Below, in pieces: positions 41,188-49,474 of a stretch of DNA of 64,000 nt. Below the pieces are notes generated by a model that was not told where the DNA came from, made no database searches, and worked only from the letters and a program-made list of their open reading frames with translations. A program made the position numbers and the translations under genes. Every line of letters begins with the position of its first letter. The first letter of the stretch is position 1. Source of the DNA: Streptomyces filamentosus (GTDB taxonomy: Bacteria; Actinomycetota; Actinomycetes; Streptomycetales; Streptomycetaceae); the NCBI RefSeq assembly GCF_014654895.1, contig NZ_BNBE01000002.1:372001-436000 (forward strand), read 5' to 3'.

Positions 41188-41701
41188 CTGTGCCGGCGTC
41201 GCAGGGCGAAGTCGTCGACCCCGATCACCCGCGGGATCCGTACCACCGGCATGGGCACCCGCCGCGGCAGCTGCAGGGCGGAGGCGTACGGCACGGGCAT
41301 GGCCAGTGACCGGGTGAGCCGGGCGGACGCCCGGCCGCACAACTCCTTGACCAGCTCGGAGAGCTGGCCGGTCAGACGTGTGGTACCGCGCTGATGGCGC
41401 TCCAGGAGCCCGGGGACCTGCTCTCGGAAGGTCTGCCGTCCGCAGTCCCGGACCGGACAGACCAGCCGTCGTATCCTCACCCGGACCACGACCTGCCGGC
41501 CGTCGACCGGCACATCCCGCACCGTCCGGCCGTGATACCCGTGAACCCTTCCCATCAGCACCCCGCACAGCGGACAGGGAACGGGAACATGCCGGTCCGA
41601 GCCGAAACCTGGACTGTCTCGCCACCGTCCACCACATCCTCGATGGCCAACGCCGACAACCCCGAGAACACCGTCCCCACAAACGCGTTCGCATCATGCA
41701 C
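41138..41701 (-). pseudogene. ISL3-family transposase, truncated and frameshifted
   Basis: On the minus strand the gene starts at GTG 41701 with HDANAFVGTVFSGLSALAIEDV. It then shifts frame near VSARTG and continues as VPVPCPLCGVLMGRVHGYHG, followed by RRLVCPVRDCGRQTFREQVPG (the paired-cysteine zinc region of ISL3 transposases). IGVDDFALRRRHSYATIIINAETSQRIEVL, with the first catalytic Asp, comes next. The remaining two thirds of the transposase are missing because IS copy C begins here. Neither half can give an active enzyme. Confidence 0.8.
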
Positions 41702-41809
41702 GCTCGATGATCACAGGTGAGCACTCACCGTCACCACCGACTACGGAACAGACCCGAACGATTTACAGTCCCTCCTCGCGCAGCGGTGCGTATCGGTCAG
41801 GAGTGTGGA

Positions 41810-42457
41810 TCAGGTGAGGTCGGCATCGCGGGCAAGAAGCGCTGCCTGGACTCGATTGGTGACCTCCAGAGCGGAGAGGATGCGGCTGACGTGTGCTTTC
41901 ACCGTGCTTTCCCGCATGTTGAGCCGGGTGGCGATGTCAGCGTTCGTGTCGCCGCGGGCCAGGAGGACCAGGACATCACCTTCGCGGGGAGTGAGGCGTT
42001 CGAGGCGGGCGCGAGCAGCTGTTGCCTGGGGCTGACCGGCGTGGTGGTAGCGGTCGATGAGGCGTCGGGCGGCGGCGGGGTGGAGCATGGCGGAGCCGGC
42101 TGCGACGAGGTGGACAGCGCGCAGGATTTCGGCGGGGTCCGTGTCTTTGAGGAGGAAGCCGTCGGCGCCGGCAGCGAGGGCGTTGTAGACGTACTCGTCG
42201 AGGTCGAAGGTGGTCAGGGTGATGATTTTCGGCGGGTGGGGCAGAGAGCGCAGCCGTCCGGTTGCGGTGATGCCGTCCATGCGGGGCATCCGGACGTCGA
42301 CCAGGGCGACGTCGACGCAGTGGGCAGTCGCCTGTTCGATGGCATGGAGCCCGTCGGTGGCCTGGGCGACGACCTCGATACCGTCGTCACTGTCGAGGAG
42401 GTCGGTCAGTCCGAGGCGTACGAGGGCGTCGTCGTCGACGACCATGGCGCGAATCAC
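41810..42457 (-). CDS. LuxR/NarL-family response regulator
   Basis: The 215-residue regulator has a receiver domain (VVDDDALVRLGLTDLL, the phosphorylated Asp in VALVDVRMPRMDGI, the Thr/Lys region IITLTTF and FLLKDTDP) and a C-terminal LuxR helix-turn-helix (RLTPREGDVLVLLARGDTNADIATRLNMRESTVKAHVSRILSAL). The GTG start overlaps the sensor kinase stop by 4 bases. It is the response half of a two-component system transcribed away from the methyltransferase-DedA-nitroreductase genes. Confidence 0.92.
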   Translation of the reverse strand: MIRAMVVDDDALVRLGLTDLLDSDDGIEVVAQATDGLHAIEQATAHCVDVALVDVRMPRMDGITATGRLRSLPHPPKIITLTTFDLDEYVYNALAAGADGFLLKDTDPAEILRAVHLVAAGSAMLHPAAARRLIDRYHHAGQPQATAARARLERLTPREGDVLVLLARGDTNADIATRLNMRESTVKAHVSRILSALEVTNRVQAALLARDADLT

Positions 42458-43599
42458 GTGCGGGGGCCGTTCTGGTCGGGGACAGGGTGGGGGATGCGGG
42501 CGGCAAGACGCCAGGATCCGGCGCCGCCGGGCCCGGCGCTCAGGCTCCCGCCCAGCGCTTCGACCCTCTCACGAAGGCCGATCAGGCCGAATCCGGAGGG
42601 AACCTGCTGGATACCGGGGCCGCGGCCGGGCGGGTTGGTCACTTCGATCAGGGTGGCCGGCGGCTTGTAGGTGATGCGGATGCGGACCGGTGCGTCGGGG
42701 GCGTGCTTGCGGGCGTTAGTCAGTGCCTCCTGCACCAGTCGGTAGACAGCCAGTCGGTGCGCTGCGGGCGCCTGCTCCGGGCCCCCTTCCACGGTCGTGT
42801 TGATGTCCTGCCCGGCCGCCCGAGCCTGCTCGATCATTTCCTCGACGTCGCGCAGGACAGGGGCCGGCGGGTCCGCGGCAAGGATGGCATCGGTCGTGCG
42901 GAGTGCCCCCAGGACGTCGCGTAGGTCGGTCAGAGCCTCGGTGGAGGCGGTGCGCAGCAGGCCGAGTCGTTCTACGACGGGGCCGGGAAGAGTGTCCTTC
43001 CGGGTAGCCAGTACACCGGTGTGCAGGGCGATCAGGCTGAGCCGGTGGGCGAGCACGTCGTGCATCTCCGCGGCGATGGCGGAGCGCTCCGCCATCCGCG
43101 CGGCCTGTTCTCTCAGTTCTCGCTCGGTCCGCAGGTGCTCCACCTGGGCGTGCAGTGCCTGGACCAGGCGGCGTCGATTTCCCATCCACAGGCCGCCGAG
43201 CACGGCCAGCACCAGAAAGAGCGTCGATCCGTACTGCTGTGGGGTCCACAATGATGCCGTCGGCTGCACGACGGCATTGGCCGCGAGCGCCACGGCCGAG
43301 CAGACCCCGGCTGCCAGGACGCGCCGTCGGGCGGCGAGGTCGAACAGGGCGATCAGGAGCAGCGGGAGGACGGGCCATCCCCAGACGCTCGCGGCCGCCG
43401 TCGTCAGGGCCGGAGCGAGCCACCAGGGTCCCCGAGGCAGGAGCAGGGCCAGCCCGCACGCGAGCGCCGCCGCGCTGTGGAGGGCCACGTAGTCTCCGCC
43501 CGCGCTCAACGCTCCGTTCTGGACAGCCGTCAGCGTCAGCAGCACCACCAGGGCGGAGCGCCCATACGCCACCCATCGGTGGATTTGTTCTGATATCAC
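42454..43599 (-). CDS. Two-component sensor histidine kinase (NarL-type partner)
   Basis: The 381-residue kinase has an N-terminal membrane domain of four to six helices (SALVVLLTLTAV to STLFLVLAVLGGLWMG), a coiled linker, and the HisKA_3 dimerisation motif AIAAEMHDVLAHRLSLI with the phospho-acceptor His. A C-terminal ATPase domain follows (LVQEALTNARKHAPDA N-box, then GFGLIGLRERVEALGG). The GTG start is 4 codons from a TCA and no better start is seen. It is transcribed first and coupled to the response regulator. The signal is unknown; an inverted repeat lies in the divergent promoter region. Confidence 0.92.
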   Translation of the reverse strand: MISEQIHRWVAYGRSALVVLLTLTAVQNGALSAGGDYVALHSAAALACGLALLLPRGPWWLAPALTTAAASVWGWPVLPLLLIALFDLAARRRVLAAGVCSAVALAANAVVQPTASLWTPQQYGSTLFLVLAVLGGLWMGNRRRLVQALHAQVEHLRTERELREQAARMAERSAIAAEMHDVLAHRLSLIALHTGVLATRKDTLPGPVVERLGLLRTASTEALTDLRDVLGALRTTDAILAADPPAPVLRDVEEMIEQARAAGQDINTTVEGGPEQAPAAHRLAVYRLVQEALTNARKHAPDAPVRIRITYKPPATLIEVTNPPGRGPGIQQVPSGFGLIGLRERVEALGGSLSAGPGGAGSWRLAARIPHPVPDQNGPRT

Positions 43600-43657
43600 G
43601 CTCCAAGCGTAGGCAGCCGGCCCGTCTCCTCACGACCGACGATCTACTCTTCCGGCC

Positions 43658-43673
43658 CCCTACTTTCGTAGGG
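43658..43673. promoter_or_regulatory. Inverted repeat in the two-component promoter region
   Basis: CCCTAC-TTTC-GTAGGG, 6-base arms and a 4-base spacer, lies 58 bases from the kinase start in the gap to the divergent methyltransferase gene. It is probably the binding site of the NarL-type regulator, which commonly autoregulates. Confidence 0.5.
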
Positions 43674-43707
43674 CAAGGCGGTCGCACAAGGGAGGATCCT
43701 CCAGGTC

Positions 43708-44478
43708 GTGTGTGTCCATAGCGTCGAAGACATGGACGACTGGACCACTTCACACGAACGTGTCCTCGCGCAGCGCAACGCCGAGGGCTGGATGTTCCTC
43801 ATCGAAGCCGCCCGAGACCTGCGCACCACCGGCGCCATCGCCCCCAGCGGAAAGGCCCTGGCCCGGCTGCTGACCGACCCCGTCCAAAAGCACGGATCAA
43901 GACCCTTGAACGTCCTGGAGGCGGGTGCGGGCACCGGATCGGTCACCCGCACCCTGGTCCCCCGCCTTTCCGCGGGTAGCCGCCTGGACATCGTCGAGGC
44001 CAACGCCCGCTTCGCCGCCCGACTGCACCACCTCGTCCGGGTCCATCCCCGCCTGGTCGGCGGGAGCGAGCCGGTCACCGTACATCACACCCTCGTCGAA
44101 CGGCTCGACACCGACCGTTCCTACGACGTCATCGTTTCCGGCCTGCCGTTCACCAACTTCACGCCCGTCCAGGTCGAGACGATCATGGACCGGTACATGG
44201 GACTGCTCCAGCCCGGCGGAACGCTCACCTACTTCGCTTATCGCGGCAGCCGGTACGCCCGCGCCTTGACGTCCTCGCGTGCCTCGGTACATCGCCACCG
44301 CGAGGTCGAAGAGGTCCTCGCCGGCTACCAGCGCCGGTATGCCGTCGGCTGTCGGACCGTGTGGGGCAACCTGCCCCCGGCTGAGGTCTGGCAGCTCCGC
44401 CGTCCCGCCGCCGTGCCCTGCCCGCGAGCGCTGGACACCGCGGCAGCGCCGGACAGCATGGTCACGGCAGCACGGTGA
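43708..44478 (+). CDS. SAM-dependent methyltransferase, phospholipid N-methyltransferase-like
   Basis: The protein (256 residues from GTG 43708, or 248 from ATG 43732) has motif I VLEAGAGTGSVTRTL, strand 2 end LDIVEANARFA and the post-motif LLQPGGTLTYFAY. The loop YDVIVSGLPFTNF corresponds to the SGLPL-NF segment of phosphatidylethanolamine N-methyltransferases (PmtA-like) and to the NPPF-like motif of rRNA adenine methyltransferases. Its stop overlaps the DedA gene start by 4 bases, so a membrane-lipid role is plausible. It is divergent from a two-component system that may regulate it. Confidence 0.65.
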   Translation: MCVHSVEDMDDWTTSHERVLAQRNAEGWMFLIEAARDLRTTGAIAPSGKALARLLTDPVQKHGSRPLNVLEAGAGTGSVTRTLVPRLSAGSRLDIVEANARFAARLHHLVRVHPRLVGGSEPVTVHHTLVERLDTDRSYDVIVSGLPFTNFTPVQVETIMDRYMGLLQPGGTLTYFAYRGSRYARALTSSRASVHRHREVEEVLAGYQRRYAVGCRTVWGNLPPAEVWQLRRPAAVPCPRALDTAAAPDSMVTAAR

Positions 44479-45395
44479 ACGCGCTGACCGGTTTCCTTGG
44501 CCACGTCCCCGGCCCGGTCGCTTATGTGATCCTGGCCGCAGCGGTGCTGGCCGAGTCCGTGCTGCTCGTCGGCGCGTTCATCCCGACGCTGAGCCTACTG
44601 CTGGCCTCCGGCGCCCTGGCCCGTGCCGGCGATCTGAATCTCGCCCTGGTCATCGTCACCGCCGCGAGCGCGGTCGTGGCAGGAGACGCCCTGGGGCACC
44701 GCACCGGACGGCTCCTCGGCAGCCGCCTGCGCATCGGGCGCCTCGGACGGCGCGTCCCGGCTGCCGCATGGGATCGCACCGATGCGCTCATGGCCCGGTG
44801 TGGAGGGCAAGCCGTCTTCCTGGCCCGTTTCGTCCCTGTGATACGCACCCTGATGCCCCACCTTGCAGGGGCCGCCCGCCTGCCCTACCGCCGCATCGCG
44901 CCGTACAGCTTGATTGCCGCCCTGCTGTGGGCCGGCGTCGAGGCCATCACCGGATACGCGGCAGCCGACTCGCTCCGACGGCTCATCACCTACGGCGGTC
45001 CAGGCCTCGCCGCGGTCGTGTTCCTGTCGACCTCGGCCGCTGTGGTTGCCCTCAGCCGCCGGCGTCGCGCCCGCACCCGCGTGGTTTCGGCGGGTTCTCT
45101 TGTCGCAACGCCGCACACGCCTATGACGCCGGAGCCCTGCCGTCGGGCACGAGAGCCCGTACCCAGCCTCCTCGACGGTTCGCGAGGCGGAGTGTCGAGC
45201 CAGGCTCGCACTCGTTTGAGCGGGCCGGGAGGCGTACCCGCCCAAGGAGGGCATGTCTGTTTCGTTGAGCTACGAGGCCGGCCATGGGCTCTGAACGCTG
45301 CTCCGCCCTCTGTCGGCCGAGACGAAGAAGGCGGAGTCCCGAGCATCAGACCCCTCGACCCAGGCCGGGGCGGGATCTACACTCCGCGATCATGA
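44475..45395 (+). CDS. DedA-family membrane protein with an unusual C-terminal tail
   Basis: The first 200 residues are DedA-like: AESVLLVGAFIPTLSLLLASGALARAG, then GDALGHRTGRLLGSRLRIGRLGRR, FLARFVPVIRTLMPHLAGAARLPYRR and a last membrane helix. DedA proteins transport or flip lipids. The frame continues another 100 residues of Arg/Pro/Ser-rich sequence and ends in ATGA at the start of the nitroreductase. Whether the tail is translated or results from a frameshift is unclear. The GTG start overlaps the methyltransferase stop. Confidence 0.72.
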   Translation: MNALTGFLGHVPGPVAYVILAAAVLAESVLLVGAFIPTLSLLLASGALARAGDLNLALVIVTAASAVVAGDALGHRTGRLLGSRLRIGRLGRRVPAAAWDRTDALMARCGGQAVFLARFVPVIRTLMPHLAGAARLPYRRIAPYSLIAALLWAGVEAITGYAAADSLRRLITYGGPGLAAVVFLSTSAAVVALSRRRRARTRVVSAGSLVATPHTPMTPEPCRRAREPVPSLLDGSRGGVSSQARTRLSGPGGVPAQGGHVCFVELRGRPWALNAAPPSVGRDEEGGVPSIRPLDPGRGGIYTPRS

Positions 45396-46108
45396 TCGAT
45401 CTCACTGGTGCGGAATCCGATCCCCGTCTCTTCGACATCATGTCCACCATGCGTGCCATGCGCCGCATCAAGCCCGATCCGGTCCCCGAGGGTCTTGTCG
45501 AGCGGCTGGTCGAGGCCGCGACCTGGGGACCGAGCGGTGGCAATATGCAGCGCTTCGAGTACGTCGTCGTCACCGACCGGGACGTCATGGCCCGTCTCGC
45601 TCCTTTGTGGAAGCGTTGCGTGGACGCCTATCTCGCCACGACGGGCGCGCTGGCTCCCGAAGGGATGGACACGGCCGCCTACGGTCGCATGGTCGCCGCG
45701 ATCGAGTACCAACGCGACCACTTCGCGGACACTCCCGTGCTGGTCATCCCCTGTTACCAGTTCCCCGCACCGCGGGTGACGGAGGAGGGCTACCTCGCTT
45801 CCGCGCAGGCCCTGGGCCCGGTGGCGACCCAGCGCATGATGGACACGCAGGAGCGCTTCATGGCGCTCGCGGAAGGGTCCTGCGTCTACCCGGGCGTCCA
45901 GAACCTGCTGCTCGCCGCCCGAGGGCTCGGCCTCGCCGCGAACATCACCATCTGGCACCTGATGCTGGAGGAAGAATGGAAGCAGGCCCTCGGCATCCCC
46001 GAGGACATGCGCACCTTTGCTGCCATACCCGTGGGCTGGCCGATGGGCAACTTCGGACCGGTGCGCCGCCGGCCTGTCTCTGAAGTCGTGCACCGCGACC
46101 GCTGGTGA
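45392..46108 (+). CDS. Nitroreductase-family FMN oxidoreductase
   Basis: The 238-residue protein has the FMN-binding start MRAMRRIKPDPVPEGLVERLVEAATWGPSGGNMQRFEYVVV and the C-terminal block VYPGVQNLLLAARGLGLAANITIWHLM. VGWPMGNFGPVRRRP comes next, all typical of nitroreductases using NAD(P)H. It is longer than usual because of an insert around residues 75-120 (LATTGALAPEGMDTAAYGRM). The substrate is unknown. Its ATG overlaps the end of the long DedA frame; no clear ribosome binding site is visible, so translation may depend on that coupling. Confidence 0.85.
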   Translation: MIDLTGAESDPRLFDIMSTMRAMRRIKPDPVPEGLVERLVEAATWGPSGGNMQRFEYVVVTDRDVMARLAPLWKRCVDAYLATTGALAPEGMDTAAYGRMVAAIEYQRDHFADTPVLVIPCYQFPAPRVTEEGYLASAQALGPVATQRMMDTQERFMALAEGSCVYPGVQNLLLAARGLGLAANITIWHLMLEEEWKQALGIPEDMRTFAAIPVGWPMGNFGPVRRRPVSEVVHRDRW

Positions 46109-46640
46109 GCCTGCAGGAAACACGGGCGAGCTCACCCGCGAGGGACTCCCGGAAGCCCGAATGAGAACCGCGGGCTCCGGACGACGTGCACGCCTCGTTT
46201 CCACGCCCGGGCGAGGCCGGAGCCACTACGAGTGTGAGGGTGAGGCGTCGCACGGGGACTTCGTCGGCGGTGACAGCGTGGTGGTTCCGGGCCGCCCCGC
46301 TGACGTGGCCGCGGATCTCCCTCCCAACTCTGCCGTCGGGGCACCGCAGCCGCGCTGACCCGGCTCTCGGCGGTCGGATGCGAGCACGTACGGCGCCAGG
46401 ACGACGAGGACGGTCCACCGGCCCACCCCTCAATCCTGCATGGGGGCGCGGTCCGTATCCGTCCTCCCTTCCCCGGGGGCGGTGGACGGTGGTACTTCCA
46501 CGCGGTGTGCGCGGGCGAGGCCCCGGTGTGCGAGCCGGAGGCGACCGGGGCGACGCGGCCGGGTCCTCGACCCCGAGGGACACGAGCGGAGCGTGGGGAC
46601 CTACCGGCCGGACTGACCCAACGGGCCGGCCGGCAGGCCC
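46109..46640. other. Intergenic stretch without a supported gene
   Basis: About 530 bases between the nitroreductase and the convergent decarboxylase gene hold several open frames on both strands, but their translations are Arg/Pro/Gly-rich and overlap each other, as expected of non-coding high-GC DNA. No start with a good ribosome binding site and no family motif was found. Confidence 0.4.
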
Positions 46641-47990
46641 TCATGAGCAATCGGAGTGCTCGTCATGCGGGGCCGGGGCAAGCCCTGTCAGGAGCGCCGG
46701 CCCGTGGGACGAGCCGCTCTCCTCCACCACTTCTGCCAGCGTCTGCGGCGTCCGCACCGTGGCCAGCTCGACCGCTCCGTCACGGTGCAGGAACCCGTGG
46801 ACCCCCGGCCTCGGGATGCTGTTGTACGCCCAGGGGGCGGAGAAGTAGTAGGCGCCCGTGTCGTGCAGCACCACCAGGTCCCCCTCCGCGAGCTCCGGCA
46901 GCAGACGCTCGTGCGCCACCATGTCCCCGGCGAAGCAGAGGGGACCGGCGACGTCCTGCGGTACGGACGCGGTCGTCTTCGGCCGGCCGTCCGGCCCGTG
47001 CGCGGTGATCCTGACCGGCCACGCGTCGGGCATGAACACGGTGCGGGTGGCCACCTGCGCTCCGGCGTGGGTAAGCGCGATCCGTCGGCCGCCCGACTGT
47101 TTGACGTACTCGACCACCGCCGCGGTGAAGCCGTTCTTCGCGAGCAGCGACCGGCCGAACTCCGTGACCACCTGGTAGCGGCCGTCGAGCAGGGCCGGTT
47201 CGGCGTCGGTGAGCGCCCGCACGTACTCCTGGAACGTCGGCGTGACCGTGTCGTCGGAGAAGTTGACCGGCAGCCCTCCGCCCAGGTCCAGACTGGTGAC
47301 CTGGCGCCTGCCGACGTGCGCGTCGATCTCCTCGGCGAGCTGGTGCAGCGTGGCGAGTCCCCGGGCGATCAGCTGCAGCGAGCACCCCTGCGAGCCGATG
47401 TGGGCGTGCAGGCGGGTCAGCCAGGGGTGCTGCAGGAAGGCGTCGAGGACCCGTGCGCGGGCTCCGGGGTCGTCGAGGGCCACCCCGAACTTCGAGTGCG
47501 GCGTCGCCGTGCTCATCGCCGCGATACTGCCGCCGCCGACCTGGGGGTTGACGCGGAGGCCGACGACGGACCGGGAGCGGGCGGGACGCAGGGCGTCGAT
47601 GCGATCGAGTTCGGCGAGGTTGTCCGCGTTCAGCGCGATCCCCAGAGTGAGCGCCTCGCTGATCTCGGCGCGGGTCTTGGCCGGGGAGTCCAGGACGATG
47701 CGTTCGGGTGCGAACCCGGCGGCGAGTGCCAGCCGGGTCTCTCCCGGGCTCGCCGTCTCACAGCCCATTCCGGCGTCCGCGAGCAGCCGCAGGACCGGGA
47801 CGAGCGGACACGCCTTGACCGCGAAGGCGTGCAGGGCGTCCGGCACGTGGGCGAAGGCCTTGTGGAGCGCGGTGACGCTGTCGCGGATGCCCTGGACGTC
47901 GATGAAGCCGGCGACGGGGTGCTCTGGCCCCAGCACGCCGTCGGCCGTCGCCTGCCGCAGTACAGACGCGATCTTCTTCTGGTGCGTCAT
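46641..47990 (-). CDS. PLP-dependent decarboxylase, diverged LysA paralogue
   Basis: The 449-residue group III (alanine-racemase-fold) decarboxylase has the PLP lysine in HAFAVKACPLVPVL (K59), the HAHIGSQG motif, the glycine-rich LDLGGGLPVNF and the phosphate-binding region TEFGRSL. At the active-site Cys motif contributed by the partner subunit it reads GPLCFAGD, whereas its neighbour LysA has CESGD. The Glu that reads the distal stereocentre of diaminopimelate is thus replaced by Phe, so the substrate probably differs (lysine, ornithine or another amino acid). The ATG follows GAAGGAAG; a GTG at 48146, overlapping the lysA stop, is an alternative start. Confidence 0.8.
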   Translation of the reverse strand: MTHQKKIASVLRQATADGVLGPEHPVAGFIDVQGIRDSVTALHKAFAHVPDALHAFAVKACPLVPVLRLLADAGMGCETASPGETRLALAAGFAPERIVLDSPAKTRAEISEALTLGIALNADNLAELDRIDALRPARSRSVVGLRVNPQVGGGSIAAMSTATPHSKFGVALDDPGARARVLDAFLQHPWLTRLHAHIGSQGCSLQLIARGLATLHQLAEEIDAHVGRRQVTSLDLGGGLPVNFSDDTVTPTFQEYVRALTDAEPALLDGRYQVVTEFGRSLLAKNGFTAAVVEYVKQSGGRRIALTHAGAQVATRTVFMPDAWPVRITAHGPDGRPKTTASVPQDVAGPLCFAGDMVAHERLLPELAEGDLVVLHDTGAYYFSAPWAYNSIPRPGVHGFLHRDGAVELATVRTPQTLAEVVEESGSSHGPALLTGLAPAPHDEHSDCS

Positions 47991-48142
47991 GCCTTCCTTC
48001 CTCGCTTTCGGCGATGTGGCTCCCTGCAGTCCCGGAGGGGTGGAACAGAAGTGCCTGCCTCCGACGGCCTCTTCCGGGGGCCCGGGCCACGCGGGCCCGG
48101 GGCGTCGGGTCGGTTCCGGCTCCGGGGTCTCCGGGTGGTGGG

Positions 48143-49447
48143 TCACCGAACGTCCAGGCGCAGCACGTCGTCGATGGTCTCCCGCCGGACGATGACGCGT
48201 GCGGCACCGTCACGGACGGCGACGACGGGCGGGCGGGGCTGGGAGTTGTAGTTGTTCGCCATGGAGCGGTGGTACGCGCCGGAGGCGGGGACCGCGAGGA
48301 GGTCGCCGACGGCGAGATCAGAGGGCAGGCGGGCGGAGTCCACGACGATATCGCCGGACTCGCAGTGCCGTCCGCAGACGGTGACCGGCTCGTCCGTGCT
48401 CCTGGCCGTGGCCCGGCCCGCCAGAGCGGCCGTGTAGGAGGCGTCGTACAGGGCGGGCCGCATGTTGTCGCTCAGGCCGCCGTCGACGGAGACCCAGGTC
48501 CGCAGTCCGGGCTGGCGCTTGATCGTGCCCACCGTGTACAGGGTCACCGTCGTGGGCCCCGCGATGGCCCGGCCGGGCTCCACGGCGAGTCTCGGCATCG
48601 GCACGCCCGCCCAGGCACAGGCTTTCCGCACCCGATCGATGACGGTGGGGGCGAGGTCCCGCACGTCGAGGGGTTCGTCGTCGGGAAGGTAGGCGATGCC
48701 CAGGCCTCCGCCCAGGTCGAGTCGCCGTAGGAGCGTGCCGTGGGTGCGTGCGGTGTCGGCCATCAGGCCGACGAGCCGGTCGGCGGCCGTCTCGAAGACG
48801 TCGGGACGCAGGATTTGGGAGCCGAGGTGGCTGTGCAGGCCCACGAGCTCCAGGCCGGGCGCGCCCAGGGCGTGGGAGATGGCGCGGTGGGCGCTTCCGG
48901 TGGCCAGGGAGAAACCGAACTTCTGGTCGTCGGTGCCCGTGGTGATGTGGGCGTGGGTGTGCGCCTCCACGCCGGGTGTGACGCGGACGAGGACCTGCTG
49001 GCGCGTGCCCCGGTGGGTGGCGATGTCCGACAGCCGGGCTATCTCGTCGTGGGAGTCGACGACGACGAGGGAGACGCCGTGGTCGACGGCTTCCGCCAGT
49101 TCGGCCACCGACTTGTTGTTGCCGTGGAAGATCACGGAGGATCCCGGGATCCCCGCGCGCCGCGCCGTGCGCAGCTCGCCCGCGGAGCAGACGTCGATTC
49201 CCAGGCCTTCGTCCTTCAGCCAGGTGGCGACCTGGTGGCAGAGGAACGCCTTGGCGGCGTAGAAGACGTCGTGGCCGGTGAAGGCCGCGCGCCAGGATCG
49301 GCAGCGGGCGCGGAAGTCGTCCTCGTCGAGGACGAAGGCCGGGGTGCCGAACTCCTCGGCGATGTCGCTCAGGAGAACGCCGCCGATCTCCAGGCCGTCG
49401 GTGCCGCTCGTGGTCGTGGCGGGCCACAGGTGCGGAGGGATGTGCAT
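48143..49447 (-). CDS. lysA: Diaminopimelate decarboxylase
   Basis: The 434-residue enzyme removes CO2 from the D-centre of meso-diaminopimelate to give L-lysine. It has the PLP lysine in VFYAAKAFLC (K66), HSHLGSQI, LDLGGGLGIAY, the glycine-rich EPGRAIAG and the CESGD motif with GRHCESGDIV. The tail SMANNYNSQPRP is the usual C-terminal tyrosine region. Because the gene lies in a peptide uptake and peptidase operon instead of the lysine biosynthesis region, it is probably used to recover lysine from peptidoglycan peptides. The start ATG has AAGGGCAG upstream. Confidence 0.9.
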   Translation of the reverse strand: MHIPPHLWPATTTSGTDGLEIGGVLLSDIAEEFGTPAFVLDEDDFRARCRSWRAAFTGHDVFYAAKAFLCHQVATWLKDEGLGIDVCSAGELRTARRAGIPGSSVIFHGNNKSVAELAEAVDHGVSLVVVDSHDEIARLSDIATHRGTRQQVLVRVTPGVEAHTHAHITTGTDDQKFGFSLATGSAHRAISHALGAPGLELVGLHSHLGSQILRPDVFETAADRLVGLMADTARTHGTLLRRLDLGGGLGIAYLPDDEPLDVRDLAPTVIDRVRKACAWAGVPMPRLAVEPGRAIAGPTTVTLYTVGTIKRQPGLRTWVSVDGGLSDNMRPALYDASYTAALAGRATARSTDEPVTVCGRHCESGDIVVDSARLPSDLAVGDLLAVPASGAYHRSMANNYNSQPRPPVVAVRDGAARVIVRRETIDDVLRLDVR

Positions 49448-49474
49448 GGTGGGGTCTGCCCTTCGGAATGGCGC

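Noticed and set aside
46109..46640. Several open frames on both strands between nitroreductase and the decarboxylase
   Set aside because: Overlapping Arg/Pro/Gly-rich translations without a ribosome binding site or motif are expected in DNA of this composition.
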